Shown piece after piece: positions 37,106-48,468 of a stretch of 64,000 bases of DNA. The stretch's first letter is position 1, and each line of letters begins with the position of its first letter. The notes under the pieces are model-generated. The model did no database searches. It saw only the letters and a program-made list of their open reading frames with translations, and had not been told where the DNA came from. Source of the stretch: Progne subis subis (lineage: Eukaryota; Chordata; Aves; Passeriformes; Hirundinidae). Position numbers and translations under genes: made by a program. The DNA lies in assembly GCA_022316685.1 (NCBI GenBank), contig JAKJHU010000024.1, positions 8,216,943 through 8,280,942 of the forward strand, given 5' to 3'.

Positions 37106-40100
37106 TACTGAAAACAGTTCATATTCTGAATATCAAATCTTCACAGCAAACTGTTCATAGGCAAGCCCTAGGCTGAAAGATGTTCGCATAAAACATTAGT
37201 TGAATAAATTCAAGCTAACATATTTCTGAATCCAGTAGGGCAATTTGTAAGAACAGAATCTACCACTGGCGTACATGGTCACTCCAGGACTCCGTGAAAG
37301 CAGACAGAACTCCAGAACCAACAACGTTTTACACTGCTGTAAATATATCTTTCTTGTTAGCAAAATGGCAGCATGACAAATGTAACACAGGAGCACTGTT
37401 TGGCCCCCTTTGCTTAGCACATTTTCTCTCTTTTATTCTTCAGTACTTTTTCTACCAACATGTTTTTTGTTTTCTGTGCTGCTACCTGGCTCTTCCCTCT
37501 CAGACAGCCTCTTCCTGACAGTTATCAGGGTTTAACATACTGTACTAGGAGGCTCGTGAATATTGCTCTTTGATTTTTAGTTCTTTATGATGAATGGCTA
37601 GAAATCATTGCTGGGGAAAAAAAAAAAAAAGGGGTAAAGAAAAATAGTTTCTGAAAACCTTTGTGCTATTGCTATTGAATTCTGCCTGCAAATTCTCCAG
37701 CACTGACTTGCTCTGCTACAGGATCACACTGTCACTCTGCATGCTACATGTAATACAACATTCCCCCTGACACCCCTAAACAGCAAGGTATAACATGGGG
37801 AAAATGAGTATGAGCCCTAAGTTTAATTTTCCTTCATGATTTTTTATTTGTTTGTTTCTTAAGGTCTTTTCAGATGTGTTTAAATTTGAGGTACTTTGTG
37901 TTTTGAATCCTTTGTCACTTCATAACAAACCCCCACCTCTATTTTCCTTACCTAAATAAAAGCAGGGAAGCAAGAATTTGAATGGTGGACCCTGAATAAC
38001 AAAGATTATTCAGCTCAGCAGAAAAATACTTCTACTGCATCTGGCAACCTAGAGAAAGGATAGGGTGGAAAAGTCAGTGGGAGGAAAGAGAAAAGGAGCA
38101 CCTCTAAAATAGAAAGGCAAGAGTCTGTCCAACTGCACATTTCTGCAAGGAATGTGATGGAAGTATCCTTACCTCTAGGTTTCTTTAAGGGTGTTGTCGT
38201 TGACCCACATGCTTTCTGCCAGTGGAATTCAAGGCATTTATAAATTTGTCCAGGATTTCCAGAGCATTCAGGTGAAATATATCCCTAGAGGACTGGATTA
38301 GGTCCATTGTGCCCGGACAAGGCAGATACAACAGGCTTCACACGTTCTATAAGCCTTGACTACATGCTTGTATCTGAGAAATTCCAGGCAGGAGTGGCCC
38401 ACTCTGTTACTGTGTGCTGCCATCACATCCACACAGGTGGGAATCCAGCCTGAAGTCACTGTTGGTGACACTTCCACAATGCCATGTAGAGCAGGAATGA
38501 TCCTGGTGGGCAAAACTTGCTCTTGATGTCACTTCTGCAAGTCACAGAAAGGCAGCACAGCCCCCCCCTCACTCCCAAGTTAGGTAATCCCCCAATCATC
38601 AGTTATGGTTGTGGGACCAAATTCAGAACAGCAGAGCACTGGCTGGTCCACAGGGGATGAGTGGGATAATCTTCCCCTCTCCTCTAGAAAAACAAGCTTC
38701 CTGTTCTCATTGTGAGAAAACAGCCCAAAGTTGTCAATACAAATATCAGGCAGCAAAGTTTATCTTTTAGATTTTTAACTCCCTTTAAGACAAGAAATCA
38801 AAGTCCACGGCAGGACACAGTGCTAGTTCAGACATGAAAGTAGCTTCCTAAGGACACACACACATATGAGGTCTATCAAGCTCTGCTGATGCCAGGGAAA
38901 GAACTAAATCAATTTCTACCATTTGAAGCCCATCTTCTGGGAGGTGAATCTCAGTCTTCTCTATTGTTCTCTATTGTTTCCACGAATTTAAAAATACATT
39001 TATTTCCTTGATTTTTCTCCTTCTGTTTCCAAGTGCCATAGTTTCCCGATCTGGGCCAATGAAACACACAAAAGTTGGAGTCCTCACCAGAGAGGACCAA
39101 CAGCCGACAAGCAGTAACAAAGAGCACAGTGACAAGTACCAACAAGGGAACAAAAGAAGCATTTCTCGGCAAACTCATCTGATTTTAAAAGTTCAAGTTT
39201 ATCACCTTCACTTTGCTATCTTTTCATGAATGGTAAGCTTCAACTCCGGAATAGTTCAGCAGTTCCCCCTTTCATGTGTATGCTTAAAGCACACACAACA
39301 GTGACTTTACAGCATTCAACTTTCCCAAACTTCTTCAGCGTGATGGAAAAATACAGAAGAACACATTTCATAATATGGCACAATTTGCATCATGCAATCC
39401 TCTATCTGGGATTCCAGCATGTTTCTGTACCTTTCTCACTAATTGGTTGCAACATAGAAGAACTCATATATGAATCAGGAACTTCAACATCTTGAGTCAC
39501 AAGGAAAGCCTATGATTTAATCTTGAAGGTTTGCATAATGAAAAAATTAAAAACAGGATTAAAAAGATTCAAACACATTTTTAACTTTATTAACCAACCA
39601 CAGCTAATACTGTCAAGAGGACCTATGTCCTAGATATGGACCAAATGTCTATCTGCCAGAGGGAAGAGGAAGGTGATTTCAGAGAGGTAGTCAGCCTGTT
39701 TGAGCACCTCATTACAGTTACCTGCTGTGGCTGTCACCATGTGTCTGTGCATAGCTACATTCAGATCAGAGGTTGCACAAGAAGTTCCCCCACTGAAACT
39801 TGCCCATTTCCCAGGGAGGTTTGTAGGAGGCAGACCTGTGAGCCCTACAGATAGCGAGGCTTGGCCCATGGCCTTACACAGCTCAGGCTCCTCTGAGGCA
39901 AGATAGAGAACCAATTGCTGCCACGTCAGCTCACATTCCTCACTGCTATTTGTTTCACTGGGACACTAAGTTCTTCCAGCTCGGTTTCTAAGTCATCAAA
40001 GTTCTCAGTGAAGTGGTCCTTTGCATCTCACCTGTACCTTCTAACATCACACAGATAGCCAGGTCCTGCTCTCCCATCTGCTGGCTCACAAGCGGAGAAA

Positions 40101-40949
40101 ATTGTCAAAATCAAACAGAAAACCAGCATTCCGTGTTACATGCCCACAGAGTGTGCACTCACAGCAGAGATCGCTGTAGCACCAGTTACTCCTGTCTAGC
40201 ATCATGCGTGTAAGAGTGCTAAGAGTGCTTTCACCAGAGCACACTGATGAAGAGGAAAAGTTACCTGGAAGACACATCAGTACTCTTTAGTCCTTACTGA
40301 CTTGTGTGTTAAAAACCTGCATGCCAGATGTGTCATTTCACTAACTAAGGAGCCACTTTGCCCTGGGAAATTAGGGTGCTCGGGCCTCAGGTGAGTACAT
40401 GGCTCTTGGCTTAAGGTCATAATTTCTTTCTTGCTAAGTCTAATTTCTTTTCTCAGTTGTGCCAGATCAGTCTGACAGATTTAATGGGATTCGTAGGATT
40501 TTCATTTTCCTGAAAGCCTACTACATTTATAGGCAAAAAAATACTCTTTTGTCTTTTTTCCCCCAACATTTCTGTAAAATATCTCCACCTTCCAGGGGTC
40601 TACATTAAATTTTTTAATACTACAGAGAATCTTTGATTTGCAACAGAATATTCAGAGTTGAAGAGGCTTCCTTTGCAACTACTCCTCCTGTCCTTCAACT
40701 TTACAAAAAGTTTTCTTCACAAAGTTCCATAAAACTTAATACTAAGTTAACTTTTTTTCCTTTGTAATAGAGTGTGCACTTTGGGGGAGGGTTGTTAAGC
40801 AAGAAAAACAAGAGAAGATCCTCCACAAAAAAAGGAATTTTCTGGCAGGAATTTTTGTTCATAGCTATTAAATACTCACAAGGAGCTGGGTTTATTGTTT
40901 GTTTTAAAACTAGAAACAACCTTTAGTTCCACATTCAGAATTTTTATTT
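37106..40949. other. Unique noncoding DNA, no gene seen
   Basis: No frame exceeds 94 codons. There is a run of 14 A at 37,617-37,630, a 10-base tandem pair TTCTCTATTG at 38,957-38,976, an octamer at 39,383-39,390 and a TAAGAGTGC pair near 40,210. No named transposon or RNA gene is visible. Confidence 0.65.
37617..37630. repeat. Poly(A) tract, 14 bases
   Basis: A pure A run flanked by GGGG on both sides. No retroelement body is recognisable next to it. Confidence 0.95.
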
Positions 40950-41900
40950 GTATTCAGAATTCACGTTTCAGCCTGGAGCATATTTTTACGGTTATGTTAT
41001 AAACCCTTAAATTAAGAACTTATCATAAATATACACGACAAGTCTCTCGCAATAGCATTGAGAACATCACCACTATAATGATAAAAATGATTAAATGCCA
41101 CCATTCTGTTCAAGACATTGCCAACAGATTTTGTGTTAACTGCCTGCAATTAAAGGTCTGTCTCTTCTAATAACACATTAATATGAATTCTGCCAGTACT
41201 TCTTTAGCTTCCAAAATATTATTAAAATAAATAAGCTCAGGATGTGAAAGAATAACACAAACAGGAAAACAGACTGTTTCACAATTAGAAAGCCCTTGGC
41301 AATAGGGTTCGGTTTTATAATAAACCTGAATTCCTTAATACAGGATACCCAGAGTGGGAGACAAGTCCTGTACTAACCTGATTTAATGTGCCTGCCTGGG
41401 AGTACTGAGCATTCCAAACATTGTGCTCTGTAACCTCCTGGAGCATCCTAATGAACTGGGGGAGCAAGATTAAACTAAAATAAATACCTAGGGTTTCTCA
41501 TGTATTACAGAGGGGCAGCAAGAAAATTTCTACTGGAGGTAAGATGCATATATTTTTCAGTCTCTTCATTAGTCATTACAAATAAATTAGCTAACTGTTA
41601 AATAACAAAAAAAGACAGGCTAATTAGAGTAGTGGCTTAGACAACTGTGTGCATTCAGAGTTAAAACTTAATTAGAAGTTAAAACTATGCTGTTTTATTG
41701 ATGTGTACTTAGCATTTTTAGCCCTTTAAACATTAAATGGAGGTTCACTTAGGAAGGGACATTACAATGAAACATTTAAATACACTGCTAATTTTCTCCT
41801 CCAGTTAGTGATACTTGCCTTTCTCCTGACAGAGTCACTAGCAAAAAAGGAACAAATGAGAAACCTGCCAAACACGAGCAAATATTTTTACCTTTTTCCT
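40950..41900. other. Candidate conserved noncoding element block
   Basis: Repeat-free and AT-rich, with no frame above 60 codons in almost a kilobase on either strand. TTAAAT, AATTAG and TAAT words are dense, and there is no homopolymer run beyond seven. This texture is typical of vertebrate developmental enhancers, but conservation is untested. Confidence 0.3.
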
Positions 41901-43448
41901 AGAGTAAATTATTGTCTCTGAATTGCCACTCTTCTTATTCCAGTTTTATTCTTTTCATTTGTTGGCAAGGGAATTCACGTGCTCCAGCCCCCCTCCTGCC
42001 TCCCAACAATGATACTGGTCTAATAAATTCTTACTGCTTTTTTCCATCTATCAAAACCACTGCATAAATCGCTGCCTAGGAGTCCTCACCACTGAGCCAC
42101 ACATACTGCTGACTCCCCTTGGGAACAGCAAGCAGAACCCTGTGCCAATCAGCAATTATAAGATAATGGTACTAAAAAGCCTGAACCTGGGAGTTATTCA
42201 CTTGCTCTGCCAATGCTTGTAGGACTCTCTTATGTGCCTGGGAATTAAGTAATTAACAGACTAATTTATTGCTCACTATAAAGGATTTTTCTCTCTCTAG
42301 TCAGGTTTGACATCATCAAAATTCACCACCATATCAGAACATGCCAATCGTTCATCCTCATTTCCAAAAGACAAAGAAATCCATTAAAACACTGCTTCAT
42401 AGTTTAAGCTTGCTTTGGAAAAAAAAAACAAACCCAAACCATAAAAAAATCACTGTCACAATTTGAGAATTGCCCTCCAATACAAATATACATGCTTTAA
42501 ATAAAGGGAGTCCTAAATTGATGAGACCTGGGTAGGCCAAACCTGCCGTTCCAGTAGGTGGTGAATACATTGGTGCTCCTCACTCTGCAAAGAAAAGCAC
42601 GAGTCTGTTTTTAACCATTGTGCAGACGGCATGGGATAACCTAGAACACCTTCCCTATGGAGGCTAGATCATTGCTACAAAGAAAGGACAAGTTTTAGTG
42701 ACTGATTGCAATGAACACTGCTGTGTTAGCTTACGGTCCAAGCCACAGCCAGGAGGGTTGAAGCACAGCATTACAACCTGTTTTCTAGCTAATGCACAAT
42801 ATTAAGTCTTCACCTGCATTACAAATACATGTTGTGTTTAAACAAAAGCAGGAGAGGTTACATTAGAGGAAGCGAAGATTGCAATGTTATAATAGTCATC
42901 ATGGTCAAGGGGGAATTGTGCTCAACTTCATGGATTAAACACTGATAGAGAACAACTTTCTGATTCTGTGCTCCAGGTCTTTTCTTCCAGCATAGAGGGA
43001 GTCTGCCAGTTGATCTTTGCAGAATCTGAAGGAAGGAATCAGCCAAATTTGCAACATACGAAAGAACAAAATAAATCGAAATAAGCTTAGAAAATACAGA
43101 ACGTGAATTAGAGATGTCAAAACTCCTTTCCATAGGATTTTTTAATAAGTAGGATCAATACCTGTTGGAAACAATCAAGATATTTCCATTCCTGTCTCAG
43201 TTCAGGTTTTCTCAGTTCTCTCAAGGCTGGTCCAACTAGGATATTTTCAGGATTTTAGTATCTAAGACATTGTTCCTGCATCTCTTCTGGTCCAGTCACA
43301 TCACTCAAATCAGAGTCATCAGCCAAAGTTTAAAACATGTCAAAATAACCTAAATGACTCTGGATTATTACAGAGCAGAAGAGTCAAAAGAAAACTTTTG
43401 TGACTGAGAGGTCTGAGCAGCCAGCAGGGTGGCAAGGAAGGTACATTT
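41901..43448. other. Unique noncoding DNA, no gene seen
   Basis: The only frame of note is 91 codons at 42,858-43,133 on the minus strand, without a domain. A short A run lies at about 42,419-42,428. Nothing else stands out up to the CR1 edge. Confidence 0.65.
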
Positions 43449-43469
43449 AAAAAAAAATTAAAAAAAAAA
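43449..43469. repeat. A-rich tract at the CR1 3' edge
   Basis: Nine A, TT, then ten A lead directly into the CR1 terminus. CR1 elements normally end in a short octamer microsatellite, not poly(A), so this tract is probably part of the target site or a later expansion. Confidence 0.9.
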
Positions 43470-44410
43470 TCACAGAAGTCTGGTGAGGCTGGAAAGGACC
43501 ACAGTGGGTAATCTGGTCCAAGCTCCCTGCTCAGGCAGGGTCATCCCAGAGCTCACTGCACAGGATTGTATCCAGACGTTCTGGAGTATCTCCAGTGAGG
43601 GTGACTGCACACCCTCTGGGCAATCTGTTGCAGCGCTCAGTCACTCTCACAGTGAAGAAGTTCTTCCTCATGTTCAAGTGGAACGTCCTGTGCCTCAGTT
43701 CCTGCCCCTTGCCTCTTGTCCTATTGCTGGCACCACCCAGCAGAGCCTGGCTGCACCCTCTGGCACCTCCCTTCCTGTGCTCACAGGCGCCGATGGGGTG
43801 CCCTCTCTGTCCCTGCCTGAACAGCCCCAGCTCCCTCAGCCCTTCCTCGGGAGGTGCTCCAGCCCCTCCATCATCTCCGGTGCCCTCTGCCAGACCGGCT
43901 GCAGGAGCTGCTGTCTGTCTTGCCCCGAGGAGCCCAGACGTGGGCACAGCGCTCCAGGTGTGCCTCGCTGGGTCTGACAGAGGGGCGGGATCCCCTCCCT
44001 CGGCCCACTCGCGGTGCTCTTCCTAACGCTGTCCTTCTTGGCACCGCTGGCCGTGGACAGCTGGTTGTCTGCCAGGACCTGCGGGTCCTCCTCTGCAGAG
44101 CCGCTCTCCAGCAGGTCAGCCCCCAGCCTGTGCCTGTGCCTGGGGTCATGGCTCCCCAGGAGCAGGAGCTGCCTTTGCCTGTGTGAGTCCAGGTGGTTCT
44201 CTGCCCGTCTGCAGCCTGTGGAAGGCCCTTGTGAAGGGCTGCACAGCCCCCATGGTGCTGGCCTCTCCTCCCAGCTTTGTGTGTCAGAGAACGTGCTGAG
44301 GAGGCATCTGCCCCTTCAGGAGAGTCCTTGATAAATAAGATAAAAATACTGGGCCCGGTTTGAACCCTGGGGGACACCAGTAGTGATAGTCCTCCAACTT
44401 TGCATGGTTG
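43469..44410 (-). mobile_element. Long 5'-truncated CR1 LINE (3' part of ORF2 plus 3' end)
   Basis: This is a CR1 non-LTR retrotransposon, the dominant LINE of birds, lying in minus orientation. Its 3' end is at the left, where the plus strand reads ATCACAGAAGTCTGGTGAGG, matching the usual CR1 terminus. The plus strand then carries familiar CR1 segments: GTGAAGAAGTTCTTCCTCAT at about 43,653, CTGCCTGAACAGCCCCAGCT at about 43,814, and CCTGGGGGACACCAG at 44,366-44,380. Read on the minus strand, 44,361-44,378 encodes GVPQGS, a conserved reverse-transcriptase motif. The next motif, GPSIFILFIKD, is in a different frame, so at least one frameshift separates them. The FADD-type catalytic motif expected near 44,270-44,300 is not recognisable. 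The copy is therefore a dead fragment. It is GC-rich and holds most of the CpG in the window. The open frames of 189, 164, 143 and 138 codons here are by-products of this composition. The left edge abuts an A-rich stretch; the right edge is approximate. Confidence 0.93.
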
Positions 44411-46270
44411 AAGCAACTGCAGAACCTTCCTGAGAATCACAGAAGACTAAGCCGTGCTTTCCTGACTTAGACGCAAGAGAACTTCTTAATACTTCTCAGT
44501 GGAAGAGGCAAAAAAAAGGTTAAAGAATGGTGAGTTTGTTAAATCTAAAATGAAAAGTTATTAAAAGAAAAGTGAAAATGCAGAACATCGTACCACTAAT
44601 AAAAACCTGGCTCAAAAGTTGTATTGAAGGACAGCACAGAGAAAAATCATGATATCAATTCATAATACATCATGCAAGTATTTTTAATGAACTTTTTTTT
44701 AGTCCATAGCTCAAATCCTGACATTTATTATTTCAATGATTTCAGATGCTCTTTCCAGGATTTCTGTGAAAAAAAAAAAGAAAGCCATTTTCAAACCCTG
44801 AAACAAATTGGCTCCTATATGTAAGTTTAAATTATCCATCACCATGAAGGAGGATTCAAGCAAAATCGAAGGCCATCGAGATGAATAATCAAGGTAAATT
44901 TGTCACATTTTTTACTGTGCTGCATACTTCCAGAGTTTCATAAAAAGATCCACATAATTAGTTTAGCTTACCAGGAAAAAAAAGTTGAATGACAAGGTCA
45001 GGCTCTTGCCCTTTCAGTAAATTAGAGAAGATTGCCATAAATTGCATAATATAATGAAACACCAATTTGCATATTTGCTGCTATATTAAAAGGGATCAGT
45101 TTTAGCTCGCAAAGCAGAACAAATAAAAACATGCATTTTAATAACTCAAATTACTCCCAGGAAGTGACCCTCAGCAGAAAGCCTGATTATCACTACTTAA
45201 TTAGAAGCCTTGGAAATCTAAATCCTCCTTTAAATCCTATTCTGTGTACAGTGAAAGATGAAGCCGTGAGTTTTGTCTTAGATTCAATATTTACTCTTTA
45301 CTAATATGTTTGCAGGGGAGACTTTCCAAGCATTATGAAGACATGCGAAAAATTAATATTCAAAGAAAGAGTGCATAAAACCTGTGTTGGCTTGCAGGTG
45401 CAAAGCAATTAACAAGCTGGCATTTGCAGTACTTTTAATTAATTAATTAAAAATTCAAAGCTGACTTTCATTTCTTTAAATGTTTGAACATTTTATCCAT
45501 CAATAATGAACCACTACTTACTGCTGTGTTACAACAGCTGGTAAATGAAAAACTTAGTCCAACACTGTAAAAAAAGTGCACAGGAATTTCACATTTTGCT
45601 TTCTCCTTGCAATTTAAAAATGCACTAGATTATGAAGCTCTGTATGATGTGGAGGTGAACCTTGTGTGTCTGCTTAGCTGAAAAAATAAATTGCATTCTG
45701 TATTACAGTTCAATCTAGAACATGAATTAAAATCAAAGTTTCAATATAAAATTTATTTTGCTTTAAATTTTAATTTAACTTGAAAAATTTAATTCTGTCT
45801 GCTTTGGGAAGTCAGGAGATTTTTCTCACGAATAAAGTGTTTAAAGATAAACCTGATCTTTAAAGGTTAAAATTATACTACAAAAAGAGATCTGGAGTCA
45901 TTTCTAAATGGTCACAAATAATAAAGAGTCATAGAAAGGTGCTACTATTAAATTTACAGGTTGTTATCACTTGAATGATAAATGCATTGTTTTCAGCAGA
46001 AAGAATTTGATCAGTATGTATTTAAAAGACAGTATCATTAATATACTTTAATTAAAACATAAATACTACATTGCTACCTCACTAGGCATTCACCCAGCTG
46101 GAACTAACTGTATTTGCTTAATCTACAATTTTAGATGTATTAGCAAAAATAAATGTTGGTGAATGTAAGAGCCTGATTACATATCTTGGGTAAATTGGTG
46201 ATAATGAGTCAAGAGACTTTGTGTTCATTCACATATATTAGAATAAGAATCATTATGAAATTAAAGCTAA

Positions 46271-46279
46271 GATTAATCC
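46271..46279. promoter_or_regulatory. Back-to-back TAAT/TAATCC homeodomain site
   Basis: GATTAATCC contains TAATCC, the core preferred by K50 homeodomains such as OTX and CRX, overlapping an inverted GATTA. It sits in the candidate regulatory block. Binding is inferred from the motif alone. Confidence 0.25.
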
Positions 46280-46423
46280 TGCTAATGACACCATGGAGCA
46301 TCTGGGAATAAGATAACCCAGATGTCAAATTCACTGTGATACTGTGCTGCTATTTGATAGAGTAACCCCTTGAAGTGTTCTTCTAAGGCAGCTAGCTGGT
46401 ACCCCACAGTCCCAGCACTTGAA

Positions 46424-46431
46424 ATGCAAAT
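46424..46431 (+). promoter_or_regulatory. Perfect octamer (POU site) ATGCAAAT
   Basis: ATGCAAAT is the consensus octamer for POU-domain factors. It lies in the candidate regulatory block about 150 bases from the K50-type site. Octamers occur elsewhere in the window, so this one alone is weak evidence. Confidence 0.3.
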
Positions 46432-46491
46432 GAGTGACAAGATAGACTAATAATGAGAGCAGATTCTAGCAGTAAGGAAAATGAATTAATT

Positions 46492-46506
46492 AAAAAAAAA
46501 AAAAAA
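46492..46506. repeat. Poly(A) tract, 15 bases
   Basis: A pure A run that extends from TTAATTAATT. It interrupts the AT-rich block. Confidence 0.95.
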
Positions 46507-47010
46507 TCTGAACCACTGATAAGAACAAGCAGCAGGCAACCCAATGTCCTCAATTAGGGTGGATGACATCTGCAGTGTATTTCTCTCTAATAAAGCCCTC
46601 ACTCTGTATTCCAAAGCACACGATTCTAACACTGTTAACATTTTAATGTCTTGGGCGTGCATGGTAACATTAATTACAAGATGATTTGGATGACTTCTGA
46701 ATCTCTTTTATGTCTTCCACTGAGTAAAAATCTGAGTTGCAGCTTTGATATCATAAATAAAATGTAGAGACCTGCCAAGCATTAAAGCTCTCCTGAAGTA
46801 ACTCAGATCTGCTAAGTTACATTAAACCTTTATAGCTAAGTAAAGAGCATTCTCTATGAATTCAAAGAGGGTCAGTGTCTATACATTTTAATGGCAAAGC
46901 TTTACACATCTCCAGCATTTTTCTTTAGACTGCAGCTGTTGTTGTTTTTAATTACTAATGAATTGAATCTAATGTTTTGTTGAGCTCAATTTACCTTCTC
47001 CATAGCATTT

Positions 47011-48453
47011 GTTCAGAAACTCACACCAGGATTAAGCGACTTGCTTCCTAATTTCCCCAACCCTCAGCCTTCTATCCCTGCTAACTGCTCTGCTCCTTGT
47101 CTGGAAAGAACAATTGTTAGCACAAACACTCCCAAAACAAGACAAAGATTTTCTCCAGCTGAAAAAAGCCACACTTAAATGTAGCACAAGCCTCAGTGAG
47201 CAAAGCAAGAGCAACCCATGATCCCTCTGGGCTTTTCTGAGTCACATTGAAACATAGTGGGACTTCATTGCACTTAGGCACACCAACCACCCACTGCACT
47301 GCCACCATCATCAGCTGTGTAAATACACTCAGTGCAGTGGGGAAAAAATGAACAAGGGACAGCTTTTGTGGAGGGAAGACACCCAGAGTACAGCAAAAGT
47401 AAGGAGGAAGCTTTTCACACAGTTTCATAGCCCACTTCATGTCAGTGTTAGTGCACGGAGCAAAGGCATGCAGAACGGAGCTTTATTTTCTAAATTAATG
47501 CCTGGAGCAATGAACTTTCACTAGAGTTTGGGTAGCTGAGTCCAGGTGCCCAACCTTCTTGTCACTTCACTTGCAAAACTTCTCCAAAAACTTCCCTCTG
47601 CCATAAGTTGTGACACGCAGTTCAGTAGGAGCTTTATGAGAAACATTACTGTAGGAAAGGCTTATATGCATTTGAAAACTACAATTTCTTTGGGGCAAAT
47701 GAGCAAATGCAAATTATGTTCATCTCTTCTCTGACACAGGGACATATGTTGACCAGTGTCTTTGTGCCAAAGGTATAAGACTCAATTTGAGTCATTTCCA
47801 TGCATAATTTACAAGAAAAATAAATAACAATGTATCAATCCACAGTTAAGATTTGTGGTCACGAGATTTGTGTTGAGAAGCCACTTAAACCATTTATCAT
47901 TGTTACAAACTTCTTCCCTCAGCATCTTACATCTGTGCCCTTTTCTGATGACATTTCTGGGACATCACCACTAGTCTGTCCAGCTTTTGTTGGGTTCCAC
48001 GCACATACACACTTCTCTCTCTTCCTCACCTATATATGTAACCACATGCGCCATTTTCTTGTTCTGTCCCCTTCCTCCCCAAATACATTGATAAGAGACA
48101 TTTACTACTCTAATTTTTTATAAGTCTGAGACAAGATAATTGAAGAGAAAGTAAGAGGAAAGCAAACTGGCCTTGGGATCTCTGCCTTCAAATATATTTT
48201 TTGCGCATTTTAGAGGGTAATTTATACAAAATCTCATTTAATGCGGATGTTCTTTCATTTTTCAACCTTCACAGCCGCAAAAAATTAATGAAGTACTGAG
48301 AAATTTCAGAGAATGTCTTGATGTTAATAATTTTAAAATCTTTCTCTGAGGAGAATGGATAAAAATTTCTACCGTTATTTTATTGCAGTAGATTTTGTCA
48401 TCCAGGTGGAGCCAACTGTTGGCACAGTCATGCTCTCTCTGTGCCAAAAATTT
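47011..48453. other. Unique noncoding DNA, no gene seen
   Basis: Frames of 107 codons (47,117-47,440, minus) and 97 codons (47,830-48,123, plus) have no recognisable domain. An octamer lies at 47,707-47,714. Confidence 0.65.
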
Positions 48454-48468
48454 GGGGGGGGGGGGGGG
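48454..48468. repeat. Poly(G) run, 15 bases
   Basis: Fifteen G lie between ATTT and AAGCAG. It is a second isolated G run in AT-rich DNA. Its length is subject to homopolymer error. Confidence 0.95.

Larger units (their letters stand above)
44411..47010. other. Large AT-rich repeat-free block, candidate regulatory cluster
   Basis: For about 2.6 kb beside the long CR1 there is no frame above 60 codons on either strand, no named transposon and only two homopolymers over ten bases (44,769-44,779 and 46,492-46,506). Homeodomain-type sites are dense: TTAATTAATTAATT at about 45,435, GATTAATCC at 46,271-46,279 and AACATTAATTAC at about 46,666. Perfect octamers lie at 45,065-45,072 (minus sense) and 46,424-46,431. 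Stop codons are frequent in all frames, which argues against coding. The composition resembles clusters of conserved noncoding elements near developmental genes. That is inference. Confidence 0.4.

Noticed and set aside
43871..44440. 189-codon open frame on the minus strand and overlapping 105 to 164-codon frames on the plus strand
   Set aside because: All lie in the GC-rich CR1 LINE. The minus-strand frame keeps a scrap of reverse transcriptase but is frameshifted and truncated.
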